Assembly: GCA_016706275.1 (NCBI GenBank)
Contig: JADJJY010000001.1
Coordinates: 992,001-1,056,000 of the forward strand
Source of the DNA: Chloracidobacterium sp.
GTDB lineage: Bacteria; Acidobacteriota; Blastocatellia; Pyrinomonadales; Pyrinomonadaceae
Direction: 5' to 3'
Length of the DNA: 64,000 nt
Both the position numbers and the translations under genes were made by a program. Positions 9,003 to 17,459 of this stretch are shown in pieces; within the stretch, counting starts at the first letter, position 1; each line of letters begins with the position of its first letter. A model generated the notes under the pieces. The model was not told where the DNA came from. It did no database searches and saw only the letters and a program-made list of their open reading frames with translations.

Positions 9003-11507
9003 TTAGGGAAAATCGATCCCGGTCATATTGCCGGTGACAAAAACGGTGCGGGGAGCGAAGGTAAACCTTCGATTACTAACCGAGACCGTGTAGGATTGCC
9101 CCAGATCTAAGTCATCAAAACGGTAAAACCCTAGTGGACCGCTAAATACTTGTCGAGTTGGGCCGGTCGTCGGAGCTAGTGTCACAACCGCACCTTTTAC
9201 CCCACGGCCTGAAGGGGTGACGATCCTGCCCGAAACGGAGCCGCCCAAAAAGACAACTTTCACCATCTCTTCGGTTGATTCGGAGCCATTCTGATAACCT
9301 GTGCGGTAGTAGCCGCGCGCCCGGATCAGCACATTTTGTCCGGTCGGCAGGTTAAGGCCGGTCAAGGTATACGTCGCGGCCTGCGGAGCCAATACATCGA
9401 TAGGTTTTGCGTCAGGGTCGGCAGTTCTATTTTCGGTTTCCTTTATCGCACTAGCATCCAGGATCATCGCTTTTACTTGCTTTTTGACCACAGCAGCCAT
9501 ATCCACATCGTTTCGATCATTCGGCTCGACCGGTTCTGCAAACTCGGCGTCCCACTACCCAGCGACGTATATGTCGCACCGTTGTCAATTGACTGCTCAT
9601 AAACCACCCGTGAAAATTGTGGAGCGGAACCATTACGCGTCATCGTAATTGTCGTTTTAGAAACGTTCAACGTCGAGAGAGCGGTGGTATCGTTTGTCAA
9701 ACGGGCGAACAGATTGCGCGTCTGTCCGCCTATGCTGGTAAAAAGTCCGCCCGCCAAAACCTTACCATCCGACTGCCCCGCGATTGAAAAGACGGTGTTG
9801 CTCGCATCCGGATTAAACGAATCAGCAAGGCCGGTCGTTGCATCAAGTCTGGCGATACGGTTGCGTGTCTGTCCGCCAATGGTGATGAAATCGCCGCCCG
9901 CGAGGATCTTCCCGTCCGACTGCCCCATTATTGAAAAGACGGTGTTGCTCGCATTCGGGTTAAACGAATCAGCAAGTCCGGTCGTCGCATCAAGTCTGGC
10001 GATACGGTTACGCGTCTGTCCGCCAATGGTGGTGAATACGCCGCCCGCCAAAATCTTGCCGTCCGACTGCACCGCAATTGTAAAAACAAGGTTGCTCGGA
10101 TTTGGGTTAAACAAATCAGCAAGTCCGGTTACTGCATCGAGGCGGGCGATGTAAAGACGCGATTGTCCGCCGATGGTGCTAAAGTTGCCGCTCGCCAAAA
10201 CCTTGCCGTCCGATTGCACGGCGATTGCAAATACAAAGCCATTCGGGTTCGGATTGAACGTCAGCAGCCGGTTGTGCAAGACGGGGATAACTCGTCTGTC
10301 CGCCGATGCTATTTAGGCCGTTAAATAGGCCTCCTACTAAGATCATGCCGTCCGACTGCAGGGCGATTGCATATACAACGTTGTTTGCGATCGGATTGAC
10401 GTCAGCCCTCGACGGCGAACGTTGCGCGGCCCGCGATGCTGTTTGTACCGAAAAACTCGCCGCCGACCACGATTTTGCCATCCGGTTGTAAGGCAATCGC
10501 AAAAACACCGCCATTTGCGTTCGGGTTAAAGGCTGTATCGAGCGTGCCGTCAGTGTTTAGACGGGCGATATTATTGCGCGCCGTGCCAAGAATTGATGTG
10601 AAAATGCCGCCGATGAGAATCTTGCCGTCCGGTTGAATGGCGGTGGCGTAAACACCACTGCCGACCGTGCTGAGATTGAGGTTTGGTCACCCTGCCGCGG
10701 CCGGGCGAGCGGTTGCGCGCCGCAGACTGACTGCCCACCCGGATCTTACCGTCCACTGCACAGCGCCGACGTTGTTTACGGGGTTGAATGAATCAGCGAT
10801 CCCGTTACGGCGTCGGGCCATCTTGCGGACTGTCCATCGTTGTGAAATGCCCGCCCTGAGGACTTGCCGTCTGACTGCCCGGATTGAGTCGGATTTATCT
10901 GGATTTGGGTTCCAATCAGCCACCGTGACGAGCTTGGCCTGCGCCATAGTGGTGACCCCCGCCCACTAGTTCTTCCATCATGCCACGTCCACCGACCTCA
11001 CTCCTGGGTCGGGGCCGGTTGGCGGGGGCGGTCCGGCTGTCCGCCATGGTGGTAACGCCCGTTTTGCCCGGCGCCACGATCTCCCAACCCTACCATTCGC
11101 ATTTGGATCAAATGAATCCGCGAGTCCGGTCGTTACGTCCAGTCGGGCGATGCGGTTGCGCGTCTGTCCGCCAATGGCAGTGAAAAGACCAGCGGGAAGA
11201 ATCTTTCCACGCTGCGATTGATAGACGGCGTTGTGGCCGCAGTCGCTCGCCGGGCTGCTCGCATCGTGCTAAAACCACCGGAGGATCTTACCTCCGCGCG
11301 GATTGATACCTTGCTCCAACGGGCCACCGTCGGATCCCGGTACGGCGTACCGTCCGGGTTGCCACATTACGAGTTACACCCGGTTGTAAACGTCCGCCAT
11401 CAGATTTTGTGGTTGAATAACCTCCTGACGGCTGTTAACAGCAATGCAGCAGCTTCGAGGGGGTTTGGAACACGCTACGGGCGGCCGTATTCACTTTCGT
11501 TACTCAT
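9003..11507 (-). pseudogene. Secreted delta-60 repeat protein with C-terminal carboxypeptidase-regulatory-like domain, multiply frameshifted
   Basis: Read on the minus strand, this was one large surface protein. The 5' part (about 10280-11500) shows delta-60-type units (SDGKILVGG-F, IGGQTRNRIARLD, LADSFNPNA) scattered over all three frames. The part at 9560-10279 is clean and carries about five units of 49 residues. A further +1/-1 slip near 9550 separates it from the C-terminal part (9003-9506), which continues sensibly as a linker plus a beta-sandwich domain, SGRIVTPSGRGVKGAV to RRFTFAPRTV. A normal ATG/signal peptide cannot be placed with confidence; the 5' limit is approximate. The indel density rises sharply upstream of 10290. 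That fits either a decayed gene or poor consensus in a repeat-rich stretch. The C-terminal domain is paralogous to that of the protein at 51379-54603. Confidence 0.7.
9721..10310. repeat. 147-bp tandem repeats encoding delta-60 units
   Basis: The TCTGTCCGCC-type block recurs at 9721, 9868, 10015 and 10162, exactly 147 bases (49 codons) apart. The next copy at 10295 comes after only 133 bases, which breaks the frame. Further degraded copies run to about 11350. These are coding repeats, not a CRISPR or satellite. Confidence 0.85.
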
Positions 11508-11599
11508 GTCATTCCACCTAAGGCGATTCCGCCGAGATGTTCACAATTTTGCCGATTATGCCCGGATTTTGGCACTGATAAGCGTCCGTTTAATAAAGA

Positions 11600-11640
11600 T
11601 GGTCCATCTTGGTCTACCTGGTACGGACCGGACCAAAATA
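11600..11640. repeat. GGTCCA-family intergenic repeat, copy 1
   Basis: Degenerate tandem TGGTCCA words are followed by a partly palindromic GGTACGGACCGGACCA. Better copies lie at 13120-13170 and 29475-29523. It lies between the 5' ends of the broken delta-60 gene and the terminator of the glycine-zipper gene. Confidence 0.7.
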
Positions 11641-11642
11641 AG

Positions 11643-11670
11643 AAAAAGGCCGCCTTTTCAGACGGCCTTA
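11643..11670 (-). terminator. Terminator of the glycine-zipper protein gene
   Basis: On the minus strand, AAGGCCGTC and its partner GGCGGCCTT form a stem followed by TTTTTC. It lies about 22 bases past the stop codon. Confidence 0.85.
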
Positions 11671-11692
11671 TTCGATCTATACAGACGAAATG

Positions 11693-12424
11693 TTATGGCG
11701 TCGGCGTTGTTGCCTCGGCAAATCTTGGCAGCGTGATCGGCTGATTCATATACAAGCCAAATTCCGTACCGGATTTGACCTCGGCATCGGGCCCTTTCAT
11801 CATCATCTCGCCGATTATGCCGGCTCCCGCTCCGATCGCGGCTCCGATCGCGGTCGCTTTACCGCCACCGACCATTGCACCGAGGATCGCACCGCCGGCA
11901 GCACCGCCGCCGATAAAGATGATCTTGCGATTTTTCATCTTGCTTGCCGACGCTCCGCCTTCGTTATCGCTCGTCGTCTTACCGGACGTAAGGTCGGTAA
12001 GCGAAGCGTTGATCGTCCGCGTGCGTCCGTTTGGCAGCTTGACGGAGATAAAGCTGCAATCGAGTTCGCCCGGATTTCCGCCTTTTGATGCCTGTTTGAC
12101 CGAATCGACCTGGCCCGTGACGATGCTGCCGGTCGGGATGACAACTACGCCCGTTGACGAATAAACAGGCTCCGTCACTGTCGTGGTAAATTTCTGCCCG
12201 ACAACCGCCGTTTTTGAGCTGATCGTGCTGTTCATCCTCACCCGCATCACCGTTCCGCTATCGACGGTAAACATCGGCTCGGCGGGTTTAACGACCACCT
12301 TTTTGACGACGGGCTTTTTCTTGAGCACAGGCTTTTTCTTTTGCGCGACCGCACCGGTCACGCCCAGCAGCATAAGCAAGCTCATCACCGCAGCAATATT
12401 TTTAAGGTTAAATATCCGTTTCAT
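11693..12424 (-). CDS. Exported glycine-zipper protein, function unknown
   Basis: A 243-residue protein starting at the ATG at 12424, which has AGGAGG eight bases upstream; a longer frame to 12460 lacks this. The signal peptide (IAAVMSLLMLLGVTGAVA, cut before QKKK) is followed by a Lys/Val/Pro-rich linker. A conserved beta-rich domain (about 55-160) contains TVMRVRMNSTISSKTAVVGQ and TGQVDSVKQASKGG. It then has a glycine-zipper two-helix segment (GGGAAGGAILGAMVGGG, AIGAAIGAGAGIIG) of the kind that inserts in or spans membranes, and a short C-terminal beta stretch. It is probably periplasmic or outer-membrane associated. No known function is recognised. It is a single-gene unit with its own terminator. 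Confidence 0.75.
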   Translation of the reverse strand: MKRIFNLKNIAAVMSLLMLLGVTGAVAQKKKPVLKKKPVVKKVVVKPAEPMFTVDSGTVMRVRMNSTISSKTAVVGQKFTTTVTEPVYSSTGVVVIPTGSIVTGQVDSVKQASKGGNPGELDCSFISVKLPNGRTRTINASLTDLTSGKTTSDNEGGASASKMKNRKIIFIGGGAAGGAILGAMVGGGKATAIGAAIGAGAGIIGEMMMKGPDAEVKSGTEFGLYMNQPITLPRFAEATTPTP

Positions 12425-12588
12425 AGTAGTTTCCTCCTGAGGGCTCTTTCGTCGATCCACGCGGCAAAATGCCAGCGTCTTTGACTATAAAGCTCCCGTT
12501 TTCGTTGCAATTAATATTTACATAAACACCAAATATTACACCCACAGATTATCACCAATACGTTCGCGAATAAAATTATCGATTTTTT

Positions 12589-12617
12589 TTGAAATCGCAC
12601 CCGATTAGCAGTATATT
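12589..12617 (+). promoter_or_regulatory. Sigma-70-type promoter for the DUF5658 gene
   Basis: TTGAAA at 12589-12594 and TATATT at 12612-12617 are separated by 17 bp. Transcription would begin near 12624, giving a leader of about 110 bases that includes the hairpin at 12660-12685. Confidence 0.6.
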
Positions 12618-12659
12618 CAGTACGACAACAACAGTTCGAAAGTCTCATGTGTACCAGAC

Positions 12660-12685
12660 GACCCCCGGTGTAAAAACCGGGGGTC
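12660..12685 (+). promoter_or_regulatory. Strong hairpin in the leader of the DUF5658 gene
   Basis: A perfect 10-bp stem (GACCCCCGGT / ACCGGGGGTC) has a 6-base loop and no T-run, so it is not a normal terminator. A 5-bp GTCTC/GAGAC pair (12642, 12697) could close an outer stem. It may stabilise the mRNA or be a regulatory structure. Confidence 0.5.
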
Positions 12686-12736
12686 AAGTCATTTAAGAGA
12701 CACGTTTAACAAGTTTTTGCAGGAGGCCTTATTACC

Positions 12737-13102
12737 ATGCATCTGTTTGCACCGACAATTCTCTTATTTGCGTTGAATGTTTTTGACGCAGTCTTGACGA
12801 TCGTTTGGGTTCGGAGTGGTGTCGCGACCGAGGGCAATCAGTTGATGGCAAGCCTATTAGATATTGGCAACGGGCCGTTTCTCGGTGCCAAAGTCGCGGT
12901 CGGTGCGATCGCGGCATTTGTGCTCATCAAATGGGGCAATCGTCCGCTCGCCCGTTACGGTTTGGCTGTCGCACTGGCGGTTTACATCGGCCTGATGGGC
13001 GTCCATCTTTTCACCGGCCTCGCGGCTTTTGGCTATGTCTCAAATACCCTCATGGAAGAACTCGGCCAGTTGCCGGGACAGTTCCTTGCTATGATCGTTT
13101 GA
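12737..13102 (+). CDS. DUF5658-type integral membrane protein
   Basis: A 121-residue protein with three to four membrane helices (PTILLFALNVFDAVLTIVWV; AKVAVGAIAAFVLI; YGLAVALAVYIGLMGVHLF). The N-terminal helix with the NVFDAVLT pattern and the charged break GNQLMASLLD are typical of DUF5658 family proteins, whose role is unknown. An AGGAGG lies ten bases before the ATG. It is a single gene downstream of a likely promoter and a strong leader hairpin. Confidence 0.7.
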   Translation: MHLFAPTILLFALNVFDAVLTIVWVRSGVATEGNQLMASLLDIGNGPFLGAKVAVGAIAAFVLIKWGNRPLARYGLAVALAVYIGLMGVHLFTGLAAFGYVSNTLMEELGQLPGQFLAMIV

Positions 13103-13119
13103 TCTCGACAATGCTATCT

Positions 13120-13170
13120 TGGTCCAGTCTGGTCCAGTCTGGTCCACCTGGTCCGGACCGGACCAAAATT
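13120..13170. repeat. GGTCCA-family intergenic repeat, copy 2 (best copy)
   Basis: TGGTCCAGTC is repeated twice, then TGGTCCACC, ending in the palindrome-rich GGTCCGGACCGGACC plus AAAATT. It occurs 18 bases after the stop codon of the DUF5658 gene, where it could form a hairpin at the 3' end of the mRNA. Confidence 0.8.
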
Positions 13171-13288
13171 TTACCCTACATCCCGCTCGGAAACATCCAG
13201 CCAAAGTTTTTCGTAATTCATAACACAACGCAGATGCTTTTCGACGGCATCAAAATATTGATATTTTATTGATAGGGAAATATTTATT

Positions 13289-14473
13289 ATGGCTACGAAA
13301 TCTGTTTATCAAATGTCTGCCCGTCAGATAATCGTGCTGGCATTTTCGTCGGCACTCATCGCCGTTGGAGCGGTCGCTCTTTTGTACAATTTTGGACGAG
13401 TTTGGTCGACTGACACGTCGCCGGTCGCATTTGCTGAAACGGCTCCGTTGGGCATCTCAGATCCTGCGCAGGTTAGCGACGAGCAAAACAACATCGAGGT
13501 TTATAAGACGATCTCGCCCGGAGTTGCGTTTATCAATACGACTTCATACACCCAAGATTTTTGGGGCGACGTTTCCGAAGGCAAAGGTAACGGCTCGGGG
13601 TCGGTGATCGATACAAACGGCAACATCGTCACCAATTATCACGTGATCGAAGGTGCACAAAAGCTGACCGTCAGCTTTGGCGGGGATAAGACATATCCCG
13701 CGCGGGTCATCGGCGGCGACCCCGATACAGACCTTGCTGTGATCAGGCTGGAGACGGTGCCCGCAGGCCTCACCATTGTGCCGCTGGGCGATTCGGACAG
13801 ATTGACTGTCGGTCAAAAGGTGCTCGCTATCGGTAACCCGTTCGGCCTTGACCGGACCTTAACGACCGGCGTGATATCAGGACTTCAGCGACCGATCCGT
13901 GCCCGCAACGGTCGGCCGATCGACGCCGCCATTCAAACCGATGCTTCTATCAACCCTGGTAACTCCGGCGGCCCTTTGCTTGATAAGTACGGCAGGATGA
14001 TCGGCATCAACTCGCAGATATTGTCGCCGGCCGGCGGTTCCGTCGGAGTCGGATTTGCCATACCGATAAATACCGCCAAACGTATCGTCCAGCAACTCAT
14101 CCAGTACGGCGAGGTCAAGCGTCCTAAGATCGGAGCCGATCTCGTCAGCGTTACGGGCTTGCGCGATCAGGGCATCAGGTTGCCGGTCGATTCAGGGCTA
14201 GTCGTGCGAAGCGTCCAGCCCGGAACGACCGCTGCAAACGCGGGACTAAAGGGCGTGTCACAGGATATGTCCGGCAATGTCAGGCTCGGCGATGTCATCA
14301 TGACGGTCGACGGCGAAAAGATGACGGACATGGATGATCTCTATCGTTATCTCGACAAAAAACAGATCGGCGATACGATACAAGTCGGTTTGTTCCGAGA
14401 CGGCAAGACAACGACTATACCTGTCAAACTACTTGGTACACAGCCAAATCGACCGACCCGGCGTATTCAGTAA
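13289..14473 (+). CDS. HtrA/DegP-family periplasmic serine protease with one PDZ domain
   Basis: A 394-residue S1C protease anchored by an N-terminal helix (IVLAFSSALIAVGAVALLYN). The catalytic triad is visible: His in TNYHVIEG, Asp in DPDTDLAVI and Ser in INPGNSGGPL. A single PDZ domain occupies about residues 275-380 (SGLVVRSVQPGTTAANAGLKG). One PDZ plus a membrane anchor is the DegS-like layout, but many acidobacterial HtrA proteins look this way, so a role as a stress sensor or as general envelope quality control remains open. AGGGA precedes the ATG. A REP-like inverted repeat follows the stop codon. Confidence 0.9.
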   Translation: MATKSVYQMSARQIIVLAFSSALIAVGAVALLYNFGRVWSTDTSPVAFAETAPLGISDPAQVSDEQNNIEVYKTISPGVAFINTTSYTQDFWGDVSEGKGNGSGSVIDTNGNIVTNYHVIEGAQKLTVSFGGDKTYPARVIGGDPDTDLAVIRLETVPAGLTIVPLGDSDRLTVGQKVLAIGNPFGLDRTLTTGVISGLQRPIRARNGRPIDAAIQTDASINPGNSGGPLLDKYGRMIGINSQILSPAGGSVGVGFAIPINTAKRIVQQLIQYGEVKRPKIGADLVSVTGLRDQGIRLPVDSGLVVRSVQPGTTAANAGLKGVSQDMSGNVRLGDVIMTVDGEKMTDMDDLYRYLDKKQIGDTIQVGLFRDGKTTTIPVKLLGTQPNRPTRRIQ

Positions 14474-14479
14474 TTATGT

Positions 14480-14540
14480 TTGGAGTCCCGGCTTTAGGCG
14501 GTCCCTGCTCGACAGGTAGCTGCCTAAAGGCGGGACTCCA
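14480..14540. repeat. REP-like inverted repeat
   Basis: GGAGTCCCGGCTTTAGGCGG at 14481 is matched by its near-perfect reverse complement ending at 14539, with a short loop. It lies between the htrA-like gene and the zinc-ribbon gene, and translates to spurious FGVPALGG / LKAGLQT peptides. It can fold into a long hairpin. Confidence 0.8.
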
Positions 14541-14547
14541 AACTTAT

Positions 14548-14745
14548 ATGATCGAACTCAACGACTTCTATAACGACGGATCTAACTGGATCTGCAAACG
14601 CTGCGAGAGCGAACTCGCGGCGGATGCAGATCCGGATAAATATTCGACACAAACCAATGCCGCTCACGCAAAATGGATGGACAACACCCGCCGTGTCCTC
14701 ATCTGCCCACGCTGCGGGATCACCGAGCCCGTCGAAAAGAGCTAA
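14548..14745 (+). CDS. Small zinc-ribbon protein
   Basis: A 65-residue protein from the ATG at 14548; the longer open frame to 14476 only reads through the REP-like hairpin. It has two CxxC pairs (ICKRCESEL and LICPRCGIT) about 36 residues apart, enough for one zinc-binding site. There is no signal peptide or membrane segment. The function is unknown. The phosphatase gene begins 50 bases downstream. Confidence 0.6.
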   Translation: MIELNDFYNDGSNWICKRCESELAADADPDKYSTQTNAAHAKWMDNTRRVLICPRCGITEPVEKS

Positions 14746-14795
14746 AAACCAGCCTCATTTATCTCCACGAGTACCTGCGTGATACATTTGTATTA

Positions 14796-15653
14796 ATGCT
14801 GCAAAAAGAGCTAGAGACCGCGATGGCACTCGCACGTGACGCTGGCAAAGCAATCCTCGAAATATACGCTACAGATTTTGCCTCCGAGCAAAAGCTAGGT
14901 GCCGACAATTTTTCCGAGCCTGTAACGGCTGCGGACAAACGAGCTAGCCGGATAATCGTTGACGGGCTTGAGGCCGCTTTTCCGGATGACGCAACGCTGT
15001 CGGAAGAAGAAAACGATGATGCGGCATCGCGGTTGTCGAACAAACGCGTATGGATCATCGATCCGCTCGACGGCACCGCCGGATTCGTAAAACGCGATGG
15101 TGATTTTGGCGTCCAGATCGGCCTAGCGGTTGATGGTGTTCCGGTTCTAGGCGTCGTCTATCTGCCGTTTCACGATATTCTCAGCTACGCCGTCAAAGGC
15201 GAAGGTTCGTGGACGATCGCGAATGGCGGTGAGCCAGAGCAAATGAAAACCTCTGACAAAGACGATCTTTCCGATCTCACGATGGCTATGTCCCGCGATC
15301 ATCCCAGCTCTCGAATGGGCCGGATCATGGAATATTTTGGGATCGCAAACAAGGTCAATCGCGGCTCGGTCGGTCTAAAGGTCGGGCTGATCGCAGATCA
15401 GAGTTGCGACATCTACATTCACCCCAGTCCTCGCACAAAACTCTGGGACACGTGCGCTCCGCAGATAATCCTTGAGGAAGCCGGCGGGCGGTTCACCGAT
15501 CTGTTTGGATTTGAAATGCGTTACGACCGTGCCGACCTGCAAAACCGCAATGGTATCCTCGCCACAAACGGGGCTGCTCACGCTTTGGCTGTCGAAAAGC
15601 TCAAGCCTTTGCTAGTCGAATTTGGCCGTGTTCCTTACGAGTCAGAATCATAG
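14796..15653 (+). CDS. CysQ-like 3'(2'),5'-bisphosphate nucleotidase / inositol monophosphatase family
   Basis: A 285-residue metal-dependent phosphatase. Motifs are the Glu pair in LSEEEND, the signature WIIDPLDGTAGFVKRDGDFGVQIGL, and the C-terminal KLWDTCAPQIILEEAGG. The FVKRDGDF extension after DPLDGT resembles CysQ, which hydrolyses 3'-phosphoadenosine 5'-phosphate from sulfate assimilation and related reactions, more than plain inositol monophosphatases. The ATG at 14796 fits the family N-terminus (ELETAMALARDAG); the longer open frame overlaps the zinc-ribbon gene in another frame and is rejected. The family is certain and the substrate probable. Confidence 0.8.
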   Translation: MLQKELETAMALARDAGKAILEIYATDFASEQKLGADNFSEPVTAADKRASRIIVDGLEAAFPDDATLSEEENDDAASRLSNKRVWIIDPLDGTAGFVKRDGDFGVQIGLAVDGVPVLGVVYLPFHDILSYAVKGEGSWTIANGGEPEQMKTSDKDDLSDLTMAMSRDHPSSRMGRIMEYFGIANKVNRGSVGLKVGLIADQSCDIYIHPSPRTKLWDTCAPQIILEEAGGRFTDLFGFEMRYDRADLQNRNGILATNGAAHALAVEKLKPLLVEFGRVPYESES

Positions 15654-15763
15654 AAATCTTGAGATCAGCGCCAAAACGACACACCTTTTGTCGAAAACAT
15701 TCCCAGATCCTGCGCAAATCCAATAAATTCACAAAAAAACCTCGTCCGAGGCGCTTAAACCCA

Positions 15764-15792
15764 TTGTTTTTCGGAATCAGTTGTGTTAAACA
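15764..15792 (+). promoter_or_regulatory. Possible promoter for the STAS/HD-GYP operon
   Basis: TTGTTT (15764) and TAAACA (15787) are spaced 17 bp apart, about 60 bases before the GTG start of the STAS gene. Both boxes are imperfect. The 197-base gap around it holds no gene. Confidence 0.35.
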
Positions 15793-15850
15793 TATACTTC
15801 AAGTAGCCATTTCACGCGCTAACGCTAACTTATACAAGGAAAGAAATTAA

Positions 15851-16171
15851 GTGACTACACAAAGTGCAGTTGTCAGTTCTTTAGAGCCGGTGGACGGGCG
15901 GGCCGTCATCCACGCTGGTGACTACATCAATAAACTCAGCGGTGAGCAGATCGAGCACGAATGTAAACGAAAACTCGATGAAGGCTGCACAGAACTCATC
16001 CTCAACTTTGCCGACACCGAGATCGTCAACAGCATCGGTATTTCGATCCTGCTCGGCGTTATCGATACGGCGTCGAACAAAGGTGCAAAAGTCGTTTTTT
16101 CTGACATGAATGAAACCACGGTAGAATTATTTGAAATGCTTGGACTCACAAAGCATGTCACATTAGCGTAA
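15851..16171 (+). CDS. STAS-domain anti-sigma factor antagonist
   Basis: A 106-residue single STAS domain of the RsbV/SpoIIAA type. The phosphorylation loop reads EIVNSIGISILLGVID, keeping the Ser that an RsbW-type kinase would phosphorylate, although the usual DSSG is NSIG. The GTG start directly follows a TAA. The HD-GYP phosphodiesterase gene begins 10 bases downstream, so the pair is an operon. It is a candidate partner of the RsbW-like protein encoded at 4028-6202, by inference from domain type only. Confidence 0.8.
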   Translation: MTTQSAVVSSLEPVDGRAVIHAGDYINKLSGEQIEHECKRKLDEGCTELILNFADTEIVNSIGISILLGVIDTASNKGAKVVFSDMNETTVELFEMLGLTKHVTLA

Positions 16172-16181
16172 CGAGACAAAT

Positions 16182-17459
16182 ATGGCTGAACACGATCACA
16201 AGTTGATCCACGCATTTGGGGCGCTGGCCGAGCTTGGCCAGGAGATCACGAATAAAAATAACTTTCAGGAAACCATCCGCACGTCTTTGCACTTGATATC
16301 AGGTGCGCTCGGCATCATGCGCGGGGCCGTGGCGAGATTTTCGCGTTTTGGCCATGAGCTGAATATGCTGGCCATTCGCGGCCTCGGTGATGATTTCCCG
16401 CTGAGCCTGAGCCTGACGCTTGAGGACGAACGCCAATTTTTGTCATGCGGCCTGACACCGATCGATATTCAGCAAGCCAAGGTTTTGCCGTTCTTTCAGG
16501 TGTACGACGCGAGTTTTGAACGGCGTGGGCTTGAACTGTTTGTTCCGCTTGTCGTGCGTGACGAGATAGTAGGGGCGATATTTCTCGGTGAAAAAGCGAC
16601 AGGCGAGGCCTACACAAATTACGAAAAAGAGATCGTCTGCGCGATGGGCCAACATATCGGTGTCGCCATTGCCCAGCGTAATCTGATGGCCGAGATCGAA
16701 CGCCACGCCGACGAAAACCGGCAGCTCTTTGACGAGATGCGTTCGACCTATCACGATACGGTCAAGGCGTTTGCCGCCGCCATCGATTGCAAAGACAAAT
16801 ATACCGAAGGGCATTCGGTCCGCGTAGGTAAATTCTCAGAGATAATCGCGATGGAACTCGGCTGGGGCAAGGACGAGGTCGAGGGTGCGGCCGTCGCCGG
16901 TTATCTGCACGATGTCGGCAAACTTACCGTCGAGCGAAAGATCATCAACGCTCCGTACCGCATCAACGCCAAAGAATCGAAAGAGCTCAACGGCCATCCC
17001 GGCGTCGGATATGAGATCTTGCAGCCGATTCATCATCCGTACACGGATGTTCCGCTGGCGGCAAAATATCACCACGAACGCCTCGACGGACGCGGCTATC
17101 CAGACGGCCTATACGACCGTGAGATACCGTACATCGCAAAGATAGTGACGCTTGCTGATTCGTTCGACGCGATGACGACCGACCGTCCGTACAAGGCACG
17201 CCGCCCGGCCAAAGAGGTTGTCGAGGACCTCCAGCGTAATGCCGGAAAGCAGTTTGCACCTGAGCTGGTGACGGCATTTCTCGGCGGAATGCTAAAAGAA
17301 TTACAGGGCGAGGATCGCACCAAGCGTTTCCGCCGTCTGCTCGGCCGCGACTATATGGAAGCCGAGGGTATCGTTGATACGCTCAAATACACGCTCAACG
17401 AAATGGCCCCGACCACGCCAATGACATACGTCGCTGCGGCGGGCCAGGTCATTCTTTAA
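16182..17459 (+). CDS. GAF + HD-GYP cyclic di-GMP phosphodiesterase
   Basis: A 425-residue protein with a GAF domain (about 10-180, ending in GAIFLGEKATGEAYTNYE), a short coiled linker (NLMAEIERHADENRQLFDEM) and an HD-GYP domain. The metal-binding residues are present: GHSVRVG, YLHDVGKL, the NGHPGVGYEIL His, YHHERLDGRGYPDG and IVTLADSFDAMTTDRPYK. It should hydrolyse c-di-GMP, opposing the cyclase at 1994. The GAF ligand is unknown. The last 11 bases overlap the convergent LysR gene. Confidence 0.9.
   Translation: MAEHDHKLIHAFGALAELGQEITNKNNFQETIRTSLHLISGALGIMRGAVARFSRFGHELNMLAIRGLGDDFPLSLSLTLEDERQFLSCGLTPIDIQQAKVLPFFQVYDASFERRGLELFVPLVVRDEIVGAIFLGEKATGEAYTNYEKEIVCAMGQHIGVAIAQRNLMAEIERHADENRQLFDEMRSTYHDTVKAFAAAIDCKDKYTEGHSVRVGKFSEIIAMELGWGKDEVEGAAVAGYLHDVGKLTVERKIINAPYRINAKESKELNGHPGVGYEILQPIHHPYTDVPLAAKYHHERLDGRGYPDGLYDREIPYIAKIVTLADSFDAMTTDRPYKARRPAKEVVEDLQRNAGKQFAPELVTAFLGGMLKELQGEDRTKRFRRLLGRDYMEAEGIVDTLKYTLNEMAPTTPMTYVAAAGQVIL

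Noticed and set aside
9721..10310. Regular 147-base repeats as a possible CRISPR or satellite
   Set aside because: The whole period is coding and matches delta-60 units; there are no unique spacers.
12805..13272. A 155-codon frame overlapping the DUF5658 gene
   Set aside because: It is out of frame with a convincing membrane protein and runs through the GGTCCA repeat.
15659..15850. A 63-codon frame ending right before the STAS gene
   Set aside because: Basic, low-information sequence over the presumed promoter, with no ribosome binding site.
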